From positions 1-22,940 of the forward strand of contig WLJF01000001.1 in the NCBI GenBank assembly GCA_009701945.1: a stretch of 22,940 nt of DNA. Direction: 5' to 3'. The notes under the pieces were generated by a model. That model worked only from the letters and a program-made list of their open reading frames with translations, searched no databases and was not told the DNA's origin. The position numbers and the translations under genes were made by a program. The number at the start of each line of letters is the position of its first letter. The first letter of the stretch is position 1. This document shows positions 15,193-22,940 of this stretch, in pieces. Origin of the DNA: Actinomycetota bacterium (lineage in GTDB: Bacteria; Actinomycetota; Actinomycetes; Nanopelagicales; Nanopelagicaceae).

Positions 15193-15829
15193 CTTTCTTA
15201 CCAAAGTTATTGAGCTCCTCCAACGTGTAGATATCGTGAGAGCCAAGTCGCTCTAGAAGACCGTGAAAGACATCAACTGTGGCGCGAGCATCATCGAGTG
15301 CGCGGTGATTAGGTGTTGTTTCTGTTCCAAAGAATTGCGCAAGAGTTCCGAGCTTGCAGTTAGGGACTTCATCGCGGGTCAGAACTTTGCGGGCAATAAT
15401 TGCGGTGTCGAGAACGGGAAATTTCGGCCATGGAAAGGCGTTGACTCGCGCTGCATAGGTAAGAAATGACAGGTCAAAAGGTGCGTTCTGAGCAACAAGA
15501 ACTGTCTTTTCTGGACTTCCGAGGAATTCAAGAAGTGAAGGAAGTACAGCGGCAATCGTGGGAGATTGAAAAACCATTTCGTCAGTGATCCCCGTGAGAT
15601 CGGTGATGTAAGAGGGGATGGGATGGCCTGGGTCGATAAATGTCTCAAACTCAGCGACTACCTCGCCTCGGCAGATTTTCACCGCTCCAATTTCGGTAAT
15701 TCCAGCGCCCAAATGTGGGGCGCCACCGGTGGTCTCAAGGTCAATGACAACAAATGTTGTATCTACAAGAGGCCTACCAATTTCTTGGAAGGTGCTCTGC
15801 CACGAAGAGTTCATTGAATCGTTCACCAC
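15149..15829 (-). CDS. DEDDh 3'-5' exonuclease (DnaQ / Pol III epsilon-like), exonuclease domain only
   Basis: A 226-residue DnaQ-fold exonuclease. Exo I is D30 and E32 (VVIDLETTGG), Exo II is D119 (NAPFDLSFL), and Exo III is H175 and D180 (HRALDDARATVDVFHGLLERLG), so all DEDDh residues are present. The sequence closely resembles the N-terminal half of the long actinobacterial DEDD exonucleases (M. tuberculosis Rv2191 type), in which a UvrC-like GIY-YIG half follows. Here the protein stops shortly after the exonuclease domain with a Lys-rich tail. The start is the GTG at 15829, set by TACTGT 6 nt upstream; ATG at 15814 is an alternative. Its 3' end overlaps trpD by 44 nt. Likely role is DNA repair or proofreading-type trimming of 3' ends. 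Confidence 0.9.
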   Translation of the reverse strand: MVNDSMNSSWQSTFQEIGRPLVDTTFVVIDLETTGGAPHLGAGITEIGAVKICRGEVVAEFETFIDPGHPIPSYITDLTGITDEMVFQSPTIAAVLPSLLEFLGSPEKTVLVAQNAPFDLSFLTYAARVNAFPWPKFPVLDTAIIARKVLTRDEVPNCKLGTLAQFFGTETTPNHRALDDARATVDVFHGLLERLGSHDIYTLEELNNFGKKVKKQKSPERGLPTE

Positions 15830-15835
15830 GCGTTA

Positions 15836-15841
15836 ACAGTA
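15836..15841 (-). promoter_or_regulatory. -10 box of leaderless promoter for the exonuclease gene
   Basis: TACTGT on the minus strand, followed by 6 nt and the GTG at 15829. A second GTG codon follows immediately in frame. Confidence 0.55.
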
Positions 15842-15869
15842 GATGATTGCTATGACATTGCTTGGGTAA

Positions 15870-15875
15870 TACTCT
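15870..15875 (+). promoter_or_regulatory. -10 box of leaderless promoter for the alpha/beta hydrolase gene
   Basis: TACTCT followed by 6 nt and the ATG at 15882. A possible -35, TTGCTA at 15847-15852, is placed exactly 17 nt upstream of the box and matches TTGACA at four of six positions. Confidence 0.6.
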
Positions 15876-15881
15876 CAACAC

Positions 15882-16649
15882 ATGAGCGTTGATGGTGCAC
15901 CCGCAGGACTGTTAAATGATTGGCACGCTGAAGGCAAGGGAGCCAATAAGAGTATTGGAATCCTTCTCGTACATGGATTTACAGGCTCTCCTGCATCGAT
16001 GCGACCATGGGCTGAATACCTCAATCAACATGGATACACCGTCACTGTTCCACTACTTCCCGGACATGGAACTCGTCCTGAAGATTTAAACATGGTGAAG
16101 TGGCAAGAATGGCCAGCGAAGGTCGAGAACGATCTCAATGTATTGCTGCAAAGTTGCGAGAAGGTATTTATCTGTGGTCTGTCTATGGGTGGTGGAACAG
16201 TTCTCAATGTCGCCACTCGATACTCAAAACAGCTAGCTGGAATCATCCTGGTCAATCCAATGATTCATGTGAAGCTTGTTCCACATCAACTTGCATGGGT
16301 GATCTCTCGCTTTCAGAAGATGCGCGATTCAGTGGGCGATGACATTAAGCGCCCTGGGATTACCGAATGGGGATATGACTCTCTTCCAGCCGTTGGCGTG
16401 CATCAGCTATTGAAGATGCTTTCCTATACCCGTAAGCGTTTGCATGATGTGACTGCGCCATTACAACTATTTCATAGCGTTGACGATCACACCTTGCCAG
16501 TGTCAAATACAGAAATCATCTTGGCTGGGGTTGGTTCACGCGAGAAGAACCGAATTGAATTGGTAAATAGTTACCACGTGGCAACTCTCGACTATGACCA
16601 AGAGATCATCTTCGAGAATTCACGGATCTTTATTCAGTCACACTCATAA
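15882..16649 (+). CDS. Alpha/beta hydrolase, Est30-like carboxylesterase / monoacylglycerol lipase type
   Basis: A 255-residue cytoplasmic serine hydrolase. The oxyanion loop is H31-GFTGSP-37, the nucleophile elbow is GLSMGG with S101, the acid is D202 in HSVDDHTLP, and the catalytic His is H232 in SYHVATLDYD. The SxHVxTLD ending and the small size match Bacillus/Geobacillus Est30-type carboxylesterases and related monoacylglycerol lipases. No signal peptide is seen. The natural substrate is unknown; short or medium acyl esters are the family norm. It diverges from the exonuclease gene (52 bp between starts), and its last 20 nt overlap the convergent hutH. Confidence 0.9.
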   Translation: MSVDGAPAGLLNDWHAEGKGANKSIGILLVHGFTGSPASMRPWAEYLNQHGYTVTVPLLPGHGTRPEDLNMVKWQEWPAKVENDLNVLLQSCEKVFICGLSMGGGTVLNVATRYSKQLAGIILVNPMIHVKLVPHQLAWVISRFQKMRDSVGDDIKRPGITEWGYDSLPAVGVHQLLKMLSYTRKRLHDVTAPLQLFHSVDDHTLPVSNTEIILAGVGSREKNRIELVNSYHVATLDYDQEIIFENSRIFIQSHS

Positions 16650-18147
16650 CTTGCCCTGTTGCAACAAAAGCAGTGGCTGCTACTAACTCAGGCGAGAGAT
16701 ATCTATCCGGGCCAGGACCTGGAACGCTGGTGCGAAGTGCGCTGATGACCTTGGCCGATACGGGGCTTGGAGTCAGAGGTGCACGAAGTTCTATAGCGCG
16801 AGATGCCGTAACTAACTCAATTGCGATAATTCTTGTGAGATTTTCAATCGACTTACGCAATTTACGTGCAGCAGACCAACCCATCGATACATGATCTTCT
16901 TGCATCGCAGATGATGGAATGGAATCAACACTTGCAGGAGATGCAAGTCTCTTGTTCTCACTCACGAGTGCGGCTTGCGTATATTGAGCGATCATCAGAC
17001 CTGAATCAACTCCGGGATCATCGGCAAGAAATGGCGGCAAGCCTGCGCTGCGATTCTTATCGAGGGCTCTATCTGTGCGACGTTCTGCAATGCTTCCTAA
17101 ATCTGCAACAGCAATGGCTAGGAAGTCCAGAACATAAGCAACTGGAGCACCATGGAAGTTTCCATTTGATGAAATGCGACCATCGTCTAGGACGACTGGG
17201 TTATCGATAACTGCCGACAATTCAAGGAGGGCAACGCTTGCTGCATATTCGATTGTGTCGCGAACTGCACCAGCCACTTGAGGAGCGCAGCGAAGTGAGT
17301 AAGCATCTTGAACGCGATCATCGTTGAGAAGATGCGAGGCAACGATGCCCGAGCCTTTGAGTGTGGCAAGCATGCGAGCTGCACTCTCTGCCTGGCCCGG
17401 ATGAGAACGAAGCGGTTGGTGTAGTTCTGGGATAAAGACACGATCTGTACCGAGCAGACCTTCAACGCTCATCGCTGCAACAACATCTGCCGAGTTAACT
17501 AACATTCTTAGATCTTCGATTGCAAGGATGAGCATTCCAAGCATCCCGTCTGTGCCATTGATAAGAGCAAGACCTTCCTTCTCAGCTAACTGAACTGGGG
17601 AGATCTGTGCTTCGCGCAAGAGATCTGCGACGGGGCGTTGAACGCCTTTGCTATCACATGCTTCACCTTCACCCATGAGAACAAGTGCGCAATGTGCAAG
17701 TGGTGCCAAATCTCCGCTGCATCCAAGAGAACCAAATTCGCGAACCAGGGGAGTGATACCAGCATTGAGTAGTGCCGCCATTGTCTCGGCAACAATTGGT
17801 CGCACTCCCGTTTTTCCTGAAGCGAGCGTCTTTAAACGCAGAGCCATAAGGGCTCGCACAACTTCTCGTTCAACGGGATCTCCCACTCCAGCTGCATGTG
17901 AGCGAATGAGCGAGCGTTGTAGTTGGGTGCGAAGCTCCTGCGAGACGTGACGGTTAGCGAGAGCACCAAAACCGGTTGAGATTCCATAGACAGGAGTTTC
18001 TGATGCAGCCAGTTTCTCTACATGATCACGCGAGCTCTGCATCGCAGCAAGAGATTGCGGTGACAGGGAAACTGTTGCACCGTCACGAGCGATAGATACA
18101 AGATCGCCAAAGGTCATTCCCGATGTCGTGATAACTACTTTTGCCAT
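16630..18147 (-). CDS. hutH: Histidine ammonia-lyase HutH
   Basis: A 505-residue enzyme removing ammonia from histidine to give urocanate, the first step of histidine breakdown. The MIO cofactor forms from the tripeptide at residues 143-145 in GSLGCSGDLAPLAH, with S144 central; the first residue is Cys rather than the common Ala. The active-site Tyr is Y54 in PVYGISTGFGALA. INGTDGMLGML, SLRCAPQVAGA, SSNGNFHGAPVAYVLDF and SSAMQEDHVSMGWSAARK are all HAL motifs. The ATG at 18147 overlaps the end of hutI by 13 nt. A GGAAGAG element lies about 10 nt upstream and may serve as a distant ribosome site. It is the last gene of hutU-hutI-hutH. Confidence 0.97.
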   Translation of the reverse strand: MAKVVITTSGMTFGDLVSIARDGATVSLSPQSLAAMQSSRDHVEKLAASETPVYGISTGFGALANRHVSQELRTQLQRSLIRSHAAGVGDPVEREVVRALMALRLKTLASGKTGVRPIVAETMAALLNAGITPLVREFGSLGCSGDLAPLAHCALVLMGEGEACDSKGVQRPVADLLREAQISPVQLAEKEGLALINGTDGMLGMLILAIEDLRMLVNSADVVAAMSVEGLLGTDRVFIPELHQPLRSHPGQAESAARMLATLKGSGIVASHLLNDDRVQDAYSLRCAPQVAGAVRDTIEYAASVALLELSAVIDNPVVLDDGRISSNGNFHGAPVAYVLDFLAIAVADLGSIAERRTDRALDKNRSAGLPPFLADDPGVDSGLMIAQYTQAALVSENKRLASPASVDSIPSSAMQEDHVSMGWSAARKLRKSIENLTRIIAIELVTASRAIELRAPLTPSPVSAKVISALRTSVPGPGPDRYLSPELVAATAFVATGQVMSVTE

Positions 18148-19307
18148 GAGGTCACTGCTCTTCCTGATTTGTAGGTACTGTGAACGAGATTGACTCCTGG
18201 TCGGTATGCCAGATGTATATAAGAAGGTGCATCGAGAAGAACGAAATCAGCTCGCTTACCAACGCTAATCTGTCCGATATCAACTCTGCGAAGTGCGCGG
18301 GCGCCTCCGATTGTCGCAGCGAGCACCGCTTCCTCCACGGTGAAGCCAAGGATGCTTACCGCAGCTGCGATGCAAAATGGCATCGATGTCGTGAAGCTAG
18401 ATCCTGGATTGCAATCAGATGCAATCGCCACTCTCACACCTGCATCGAGAAAGCGACGACCTAGATTTTCTTCTGCATGTGTGGAAAATTCAGCGCCAGG
18501 TAAGAGTGTGGCAACTGTTGTGCTTGAAGCCAGGAGATCTATATCGGCCTTCGTAGATTTACTCACATGGTCTGCCGAGGCCGCACCGAGTGAAACTGCT
18601 ATTTCGACGCCTTTACCAGCAGAGAGTTGGTTGGCATGAATTCGAGCAGACATACCCTGTGCGATTCCAGCACGCAATATTGCCTCTGACTGTTCTGGAT
18701 TAAATGCGCCAAGATCGCAGAAAACATCTATCCACTTCGAATTTGATTTTGGGATGATGGAGTTAATGATGAGATCAACATATCCATCTGGATCTGTGAG
18801 GAAATCTTCAGGTATGACATGTGCTGCAAGAAGAGTTGTCTCCTCGGTAAATTCAGCAGCGATATCAATCGAGCGTAATTCATCTTTCTCAGTCAGGCCA
18901 TACCCCGACTTAATCTCCATCGTGGTTGTTCCGTAGGCAAGTGCTTCATTGAGTAGGCGCTGGGCATTCTGACGCAACTGCTCATCTGATGCATGTCGTG
19001 TGGCATTGACCGTCGATGCAATTCCTCCAGCGGTGTATTTCTGCCCTCGAGAGCGTGCTGAGAATTCATCTGCGCGATCGCCTGCAAATATTAGGTGTGA
19101 GTGCGAATCGACAAAACCCGGAAGAAGTGTTTTGTCGGAGCAATCGACTTCGCTATCAACGCCTGAGGGAATTCCTTGCCTGATCTCTGTGACGATTCCA
19201 TCCTCGGTGATGACGCTAGCTCCATGCAGAACTCCAAGCGGACCTTCTCCTAAGGAGGAATCACTTGTTACAAGAGTGTGAATATTGGTAAATGCTATGG
19301 AACTCAC
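18135..19307 (-). CDS. hutI: Imidazolonepropionase HutI
   Basis: A 390-residue amidohydrolase opening the imidazolone ring of imidazolonepropionate to give N-formimino-L-glutamate, the third step of the pathway. The metal-binding HxH is H69 and H71 ([21 protein letters not shown]). [14 protein letters not shown] holds the substrate Tyr, and further metal or catalytic His and Asp residues sit in [25 protein letters not shown] and [17 protein letters not shown]. Length is close to the usual 400. The start is the GTG at 19307, overlapping the hutU stop by 4 nt (GTGA), so it is translationally coupled. The last 13 nt overlap hutH in another frame. Confidence 0.96.
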   Translation of the reverse strand: MSSIAFTNIHTLVTSDSSLGEGPLGVLHGASVITEDGIVTEIRQGIPSGVDSEVDCSDKTLLPGFVDSHSHLIFAGDRADEFSARSRGQKYTAGGIASTVNATRHASDEQLRQNAQRLLNEALAYGTTTMEIKSGYGLTEKDELRSIDIAAEFTEETTLLAAHVIPEDFLTDPDGYVDLIINSIIPKSNSKWIDVFCDLGAFNPEQSEAILRAGIAQGMSARIHANQLSAGKGVEIAVSLGAASADHVSKSTKADIDLLASSTTVATLLPGAEFSTHAEENLGRRFLDAGVRVAIASDCNPGSSFTTSMPFCIAAAVSILGFTVEEAVLAATIGGARALRRVDIGQISVGKRADFVLLDAPSYIHLAYRPGVNLVHSTYKSGRAVTSWQK

Positions 19308-20974
19308 TTGATAGGTGCACCATTCATCATGGGAACGTGAACGCCTTTTTCTATAGCGACTTCCTTTGCGTGTTCATAGCCTGCATCAGCATGGCGAATG
19401 ACACCCATTCCTGGATCGTTTGTCAGCACTCGTTCTAATTTCTGCGCAGCAAGTGCTGTGCCATCAGCAACGCTTACTTGCCCTGCGTGGATCGAGCGCC
19501 CAATACCAACTCCGCCACCATGGTGAATAGAGACCCATGATGCGCCAGATGAAATATTGATCATTGCGTTCAGTAAGGGCCAATCGGCAATGGCATCTGA
19601 TCCATCGAGCATTGCTTCAGATTCACGATAGGGAGATGCAACGCTGCCACAGTCAAGATGATCTCGACCGATAACAATCGGAGCACTGACTTCGCCACTT
19701 GCTACAAGGTCATTAAATTTCAACCCCGCCTTATCGCGCTCTCCATAACCGAGCCAGCAGATTCGTGCAGGAAGTCCTTCAAATTCAACGCGATCTTGAG
19801 CCATCTTGATCCAGCGGTGGAGATGTTTGTTTTCAGGAAAGAGTTCCAACACTGCCTGATCCGTGCGAGCAATATCTTTAGGATCTCCTGAGAGTGCAAC
19901 CCATCGAAATGGACCTTTTCCTTCACAGAAGAGTGGTCGAATATAGGCTGGAATGAATCCTGGGAATTCAAATGCTCTGGTGTATCCACCTTGGCGCGCT
20001 TCATCACGGATGGAATTTCCATAATCAAATACGACCGCGCCCTTATCTTGGAAATTCACCATTGCTTCAACGTGCTTTGCCATGGATTCTTTAGCTCGTT
20101 TAGCGAAATCAACAGGGTCACGTTCAGCGCTATCGCGTGCATCATTGATATCAATGCCTTCAGGAATATAGAAGAGTGGATCATGCGCTGATGTTTGATC
20201 TGTGACGATATCGATTGGCACTCCCATTGCAAAGAGTTGGGGGAGAACAGTCGCGCTATTTCCCACAAGACCGATGGAGATAGCCTTCTTCTCGCTCTTA
20301 GCCTTCACAGCCATTGAAATGGCATCTTCCAAATTATCTGCAATCACATCGAGATATCTTTTGGTGACTCGGCGCTTAAGACGTGAACCATCGACATCGA
20401 TAATCAGACAAGTTCCCTCATTCATGGTGACTGCAAGTGGTTGCGCCCCTCCCATGCCCCCACATCCGCCAGTAACGGTGAGCGTGCCTGCGAGAGTTCC
20501 ACCGAAGTGCTTCTCTGCAACAGCTGCAAAAGTTTCGTAGGTTCCCTGCAAAATTCCTTGAGTGCCGATATAGATCCAAGACCCTGCAGTCATCTGGCCA
20601 TACATCGTCAAACCTAAATCTTCGAGTCTGCGAAATTCCGGCCAGGTTGCCCAATCTCCTACAAGGTTTGAGTTAGCAAGGAGTACGCGTGGCGCCCATT
20701 CATGAGTTTGAAAAACACCAACCGGTTTTCCAGATTGCACCAACATCGTTTCATCATCTTTTAGATTGGTCAGTGTCTTAATCAGAGCATCGAAGGAATC
20801 CCAATTTCGTGCAGCTTTTCCCGTTCCACCGTAGACAACTAACTTGTCGGGATGTTCGGCAACTTCAGGATCGAGGTTGTTCTGCAACATTCGTAGCGCT
20901 GCCTCTTGACCCCAACCATGTGCGCTCTTTGTTGTTCCGCGAGGTGCTCTAACTGGACGTGGTCCTGACATCAT
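19304..20974 (-). CDS. hutU: Urocanate hydratase HutU
   Basis: A 556-residue NAD-dependent hydratase converting urocanate to imidazolonepropionate, the second step of the pathway. It begins [15 protein letters not shown], as urocanases typically do near the N-terminus. [38 protein letters not shown], the nucleotide-binding [26 protein letters not shown] with the active-site Cys, and [19 protein letters not shown] are all urocanase signatures. The frame is open to 21037, which would overlap the divergent hutG-like gene. The TATAGT box exactly 6 nt before the ATG at 20974 fixes the shorter start. It is the first gene of hutU-hutI-hutH and overlaps hutI by 4 nt. Confidence 0.97.
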   Translation of the reverse strand: MMSGPRPVRAPRGTTKSAHGWGQEAALRMLQNNLDPEVAEHPDKLVVYGGTGKAARNWDSFDALIKTLTNLKDDETMLVQSGKPVGVFQTHEWAPRVLLANSNLVGDWATWPEFRRLEDLGLTMYGQMTAGSWIYIGTQGILQGTYETFAAVAEKHFGGTLAGTLTVTGGCGGMGGAQPLAVTMNEGTCLIIDVDGSRLKRRVTKRYLDVIADNLEDAISMAVKAKSEKKAISIGLVGNSATVLPQLFAMGVPIDIVTDQTSAHDPLFYIPEGIDINDARDSAERDPVDFAKRAKESMAKHVEAMVNFQDKGAVVFDYGNSIRDEARQGGYTRAFEFPGFIPAYIRPLFCEGKGPFRWVALSGDPKDIARTDQAVLELFPENKHLHRWIKMAQDRVEFEGLPARICWLGYGERDKAGLKFNDLVASGEVSAPIVIGRDHLDCGSVASPYRESEAMLDGSDAIADWPLLNAMINISSGASWVSIHHGGGVGIGRSIHAGQVSVADGTALAAQKLERVLTNDPGMGVIRHADAGYEHAKEVAIEKGVHVPMMNGAPIK

Positions 20975-20980
20975 TTGAGC

Positions 20981-20986
20981 ACTATA
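20981..20986 (-). promoter_or_regulatory. -10 box of leaderless promoter for the hutUIH operon
   Basis: TATAGT on the minus strand, followed by 6 nt and the ATG at 20974. It lies in the 48-bp gap to the divergent hutG-like gene. Confidence 0.6.
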
Positions 20987-21010
20987 TATCTGCATCATTG
21001 CTGATACCAC

Positions 21011-21016
21011 TACCCT
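21011..21016 (+). promoter_or_regulatory. -10 box of leaderless promoter for the hutG-like gene
   Basis: TACCCT followed by 6 nt and the ATG at 21023. Only 24 bp separate it from the opposing hutU box, so the two promoters must share upstream DNA. Confidence 0.6.
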
Positions 21017-21022
21017 TTCACC

Positions 21023-21892
21023 ATGGCATTGCCTCATGATCCTCTCTGGCCACGGGCAGCATCCCTGTTTTCATCGGAGGTAGACAATCGCGCCGATGTG
21101 ATGATTGTTGGAGTTCCAGCCTCACAAACAAGTCTGAGTCCAACATCAGCACATGAAACTCCTCAAGCAATTCGCCAAGCACTACAGCGTTACTCCACTG
21201 CTCACGCAGATCACAGAGTCAATCTTGAAAAGATTTCTCTATGCGATGCAGGAGATGTCACTTCTCCCGATGGTGATGAGGCCGGCGCAATTGCGCAATT
21301 GAAATCTATTGGTGCAAAAAGCTCATTACTTATTGCACTCGGCGGAGATAATTCCATTACCTATAGTGGTGTGCAGGCAACGGGGGCGACCGGTCTGATT
21401 ACATTAGATGCGCATTATGACTTGAGAGATGGAGTCAGTAATGGCTCACCGGTGCGACGACTTATTGAGGCAGGGTTAAGCGGTAAGAAAGTTGTTCAAA
21501 TTGGAATAGCTGATTTTTCAAATTCAACCGCATATGCCAAGAGAGCTAAAGAATTTGGCATCACCGTTATCCCTCGCAGTGAACTACGTAGCAAGAGTGT
21601 TGAAGAGATTTGGGCAAGGGCCTTATCAATTGCGGGGGATAAGGTCTTTGTTGATTTTGATATGGATGTGTGTGATCGATCTGTTGTGCCAGCATGTCCT
21701 GCTGCAGCCCCTGGTGGGATGAGCGCTGATGAATTGCGTCAATTCGCATTCCTTGCAGGAACATCACCTTCAGTTATCGGTGCAGATATCACAGAGATTG
21801 ATGCAACTAAGGACTCTGCCGATGAGCGAACAGTGCGATTAGCATCTCTTGTAGTTCTTGAAATGGCAGCTGGTTTCTCAACTCGTCTTTGA
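21023..21892 (+). CDS. hutG: Arginase/agmatinase-family ureohydrolase, probable formimidoylglutamase HutG
   Basis: A 289-residue binuclear-manganese ureohydrolase. Metal motifs are D129-AHYD-133 and D211-FDMD-215, followed by [19 protein letters not shown], which resembles the Bacillus-type HutG region. The first metal motif, normally GGDHS, reads GGDNS (N110 for the metal His). By context it hydrolyses formiminoglutamate to glutamate and formamide, completing the pathway begun by hutH, hutU and hutI; no hutF is seen. It diverges from hutU with 48 bp between starts. The function call rests on the hut neighbourhood as much as on sequence; an agmatinase-like or guanidino-acid hydrolase is the alternative. 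Confidence 0.82.
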   Translation: MALPHDPLWPRAASLFSSEVDNRADVMIVGVPASQTSLSPTSAHETPQAIRQALQRYSTAHADHRVNLEKISLCDAGDVTSPDGDEAGAIAQLKSIGAKSSLLIALGGDNSITYSGVQATGATGLITLDAHYDLRDGVSNGSPVRRLIEAGLSGKKVVQIGIADFSNSTAYAKRAKEFGITVIPRSELRSKSVEEIWARALSIAGDKVFVDFDMDVCDRSVVPACPAAAPGGMSADELRQFAFLAGTSPSVIGADITEIDATKDSADERTVRLASLVVLEMAAGFSTRL

Positions 21893-21916
21893 AATTGCAC
21901 GAATCTGATACCTCTC

Positions 21917-21922
21917 TAGAAT
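21917..21922 (+). promoter_or_regulatory. -10 box of leaderless promoter for the DUF2236 gene
   Basis: TAGAAT followed by 7 nt and the GTG at 21930. A TTGCAC at 21895-21900, 16 nt upstream of the box, may be a weak -35. Confidence 0.6.
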
Positions 21923-21929
21923 CTCCTCT

Positions 21930-22829
21930 GTGAATAAAGTATTGGGTGCTCTCGGCGGAAATAGAGCAGCTGATGCTTTTCGAAAAACAGTCTCCGGTGA
22001 TGCAAGCGGAGCTCCTGAATGGTCGCAGCAGATGGCAATCGGAAATGATGTCGGTCTCTTTGGTCCAGATAGCGCTGTCTGGCAGGTGCACGGGTGTATT
22101 GCGACGTTGGTAGGGGGTATTCGTGCATTGCTGATGCAAGCAGCACATCCTGCAGCGCTCACTGGAGTTGCTGAACATTCTGCCTACGACACAGATCCGC
22201 TTGGTCGGTTAGAGCGCACAACGCGCTGGCTCACCATCACTTCTTTTGGTTCAACAGAAGCAATTGAAATTGAAGCGCGTCGAGTGCGTGAAATGCATAA
22301 GCGCGTTGAAGGAAATTTCGAGCAAAGAAGTGGTGAGCAAGCACGATATAGCGCAAGAGATCCGCGCTATTTGTTGTGGGTGCATTGCGCTTTCACCGAT
22401 TCATTCCTGCGCGCACATGAAGAACTTGGTTATGCATTGCCACAAGGCGCTGACCAATATGTTAATGAGTGGGCAAAGAGTGCAGAACCGCTCGGACTTA
22501 GTTCTGCGCCTCAGTCGAAGGCAGAGCTAGCAAGCGTCATGGATAGCTTTGCTCAAAATGAAGTTGTCAGTATCGCCATGACGCCGCCCATAGTTGGCTT
22601 CATATTGAAGCCACCATTTTCAAAGGGCGGTCTCTTCTTCTACCGAATTCTTGCCAATGCAGCTATTGCCACAATCGACGAACCCTTTCTCACAGTCCTT
22701 GGACTTAAGGCTCGTTCTCGAATCTGGCTTAAGGCGAGCAAAGTTCTGCTGGATCTTCTCTCTTACATGCTGGGGCATGAATCACCGAGTCAGAAGATTG
22801 CGCGTGCAAGAATCAACGCTCTACAGTGA
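21930..22829 (+). CDS. DUF2236 / oxygenase MpaB-family protein
   Basis: A 299-residue protein of the DUF2236 family, now grouped with MpaB-type and latex-clearing heme oxygenases. Visible landmarks are VWQVHGCIATLVGGIRALLMQAAHPAALTGVAEHSAYDTDPLGRLERTTRW near residues 51-110, ARDPRYLLWVHCAFTDSFLRAHEELG, and a hydrophobic C-terminal half. The conserved His residues in the AAHPA and WVHCAFTDS segments are the usual candidates for heme contact. The start is the GTG at 21930, 7 nt after TAGAAT, with no Shine-Dalgarno sequence. The substrate is unknown. The stop codon overlaps the -10 box of the following HIT gene. Confidence 0.87.
   Translation: MNKVLGALGGNRAADAFRKTVSGDASGAPEWSQQMAIGNDVGLFGPDSAVWQVHGCIATLVGGIRALLMQAAHPAALTGVAEHSAYDTDPLGRLERTTRWLTITSFGSTEAIEIEARRVREMHKRVEGNFEQRSGEQARYSARDPRYLLWVHCAFTDSFLRAHEELGYALPQGADQYVNEWAKSAEPLGLSSAPQSKAELASVMDSFAQNEVVSIAMTPPIVGFILKPPFSKGGLFFYRILANAAIATIDEPFLTVLGLKARSRIWLKASKVLLDLLSYMLGHESPSQKIARARINALQ
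22822..22827 (+). promoter_or_regulatory. -10 box of leaderless promoter for the HIT-family gene
   Basis: TACAGT followed by 6 nt and the ATG at 22834. Its final T is the first base of the TGA stop (22827-22829) of the upstream gene. A TTGCGC at 22798-22803 lies 18 nt upstream. Confidence 0.6.
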
Positions 22830-22833
22830 CGCC

Positions 22834-22940
22834 ATGTCAGAGTGCATCTTCTGCAAGATAATTGAGGGATCGCTTCCTTCTCATAAGGTCTTTGAAAACG
22901 AAGATTGCTATGCATTCCTAGATATCTTTCCCGCAGGTCG
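22834..22940 (+). CDS. HIT-family (histidine triad) nucleotide hydrolase, N-terminal part (3' truncated by window)
   Basis: The first 35 codons of a HIT protein run off the window edge. The start MSECIFCKIIEGSLPSHKVF, followed by DCYAFLDIFPAGR, matches the N-terminus of HinT/protein kinase C interacting-type proteins, including the CxFC pair that often binds zinc and the FLDI.P.G segment before the histidine triad. The triad itself (HxHxHxx) lies beyond the window. Such proteins hydrolyse nucleoside phosphoramidates. The ATG at 22834 is 4 nt after the upstream stop, and TACAGT lies 6 nt before it. Confidence 0.9.
   Translation, partial: MSECIFCKIIEGSLPSHKVFENEDCYAFLDIFPAG

Noticed and set aside
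20975..21037. N-terminally extended hutU starting at 21037, 20998 or 20995
   Set aside because: The extension overlaps the hutG-like promoter or coding start, has no homology, and is out-ranked by the TATAGT box 6 nt before 20974.
16630..21892. The hut block as a recently acquired island
   Set aside because: Promoter style, overlap style and apparent base composition match the neighbours, and no integrase, tRNA or repeat flanks the block.

Overview
This window reads as core chromosome of a streamlined actinobacterium of moderate GC. Supporting markers are a DUF3043 membrane protein, the actinobacterial cytochrome oxidase subunit IV (CtaF), a diheme QcrC, a QcrA with several N-terminal membrane helices, and a gene order (hesB, adenosine kinase-like gene, ctaC, ctaF, qcrB-qcrA-qcrC-ctaE, trpD, DnaQ-like exonuclease) that I recall from the Mycobacterium tuberculosis Rv2190-Rv2205 region. 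Very short intergenic gaps and moderate GC suggest a freshwater acI-type lineage (Nanopelagicales, for example Ca. Planktophila). That lineage call is inference, not proof.

Layout. 1-3.2 kb: the tail of an unknown gene, then DUF3043 and nadA on the minus strand, and on the plus strand a HesB/IscA Fe-S carrier and a PfkB sugar/adenosine kinase. 3.2-4.3 kb: a cysteine-desulfurase-like protein that lacks the PLP lysine. 4.3-7.2 kb: ctaC-ctaD-ctaF (plus). 7.2-9.4 kb: an EamA exporter and a class III aminotransferase (plus), closed by a strong bidirectional terminator. 9.5-13.5 kb: ctaE-qcrC-qcrA-qcrB (minus). With ctaCDF these encode a complete cytochrome bcc-aa3 (III-IV) respiratory supercomplex. 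13.7-15.2 kb: an orphan receiver-like protein and trpD (plus). 15.1-16.6 kb: a DEDDh exonuclease (minus) and a small alpha/beta hydrolase (plus). 16.6-21.9 kb: histidine utilisation, with hutU-hutI-hutH on minus and a hutG-like ureohydrolase diverging on plus. Together they cover histidine to urocanate to imidazolonepropionate to formiminoglutamate to glutamate plus formamide. 21.9 kb to the end: a DUF2236 (MpaB-like) protein and the start of a HIT-family protein.

Expression. Almost every gene that begins a transcription unit has a TANNNT-like -10 box ending exactly 6 or 7 nt before its ATG/GTG and no Shine-Dalgarno sequence. Several genes inside operons (ctaD, ctaF, trpD, qcrC, qcrA) have a GAAGG/AAGGA-type ribosome site. 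I read this as leaderless mRNAs for first genes and led translation inside operons, and I used the rule to choose start codons.

No gene-free stretch exceeds 300 bases. The largest gap (13525-13676) holds divergent promoters, two inverted repeats and a CRP/GlxR-like palindrome. I saw no tRNA, rRNA, CRISPR array, insertion sequence or attachment site. Most of the window is conserved housekeeping. The observations most worth following are the lysine-less desulfurase homologue, the leaderless promoter architecture, the orphan receiver beside the respiratory genes, and the exonuclease that lacks the UvrC-like half found in relatives.
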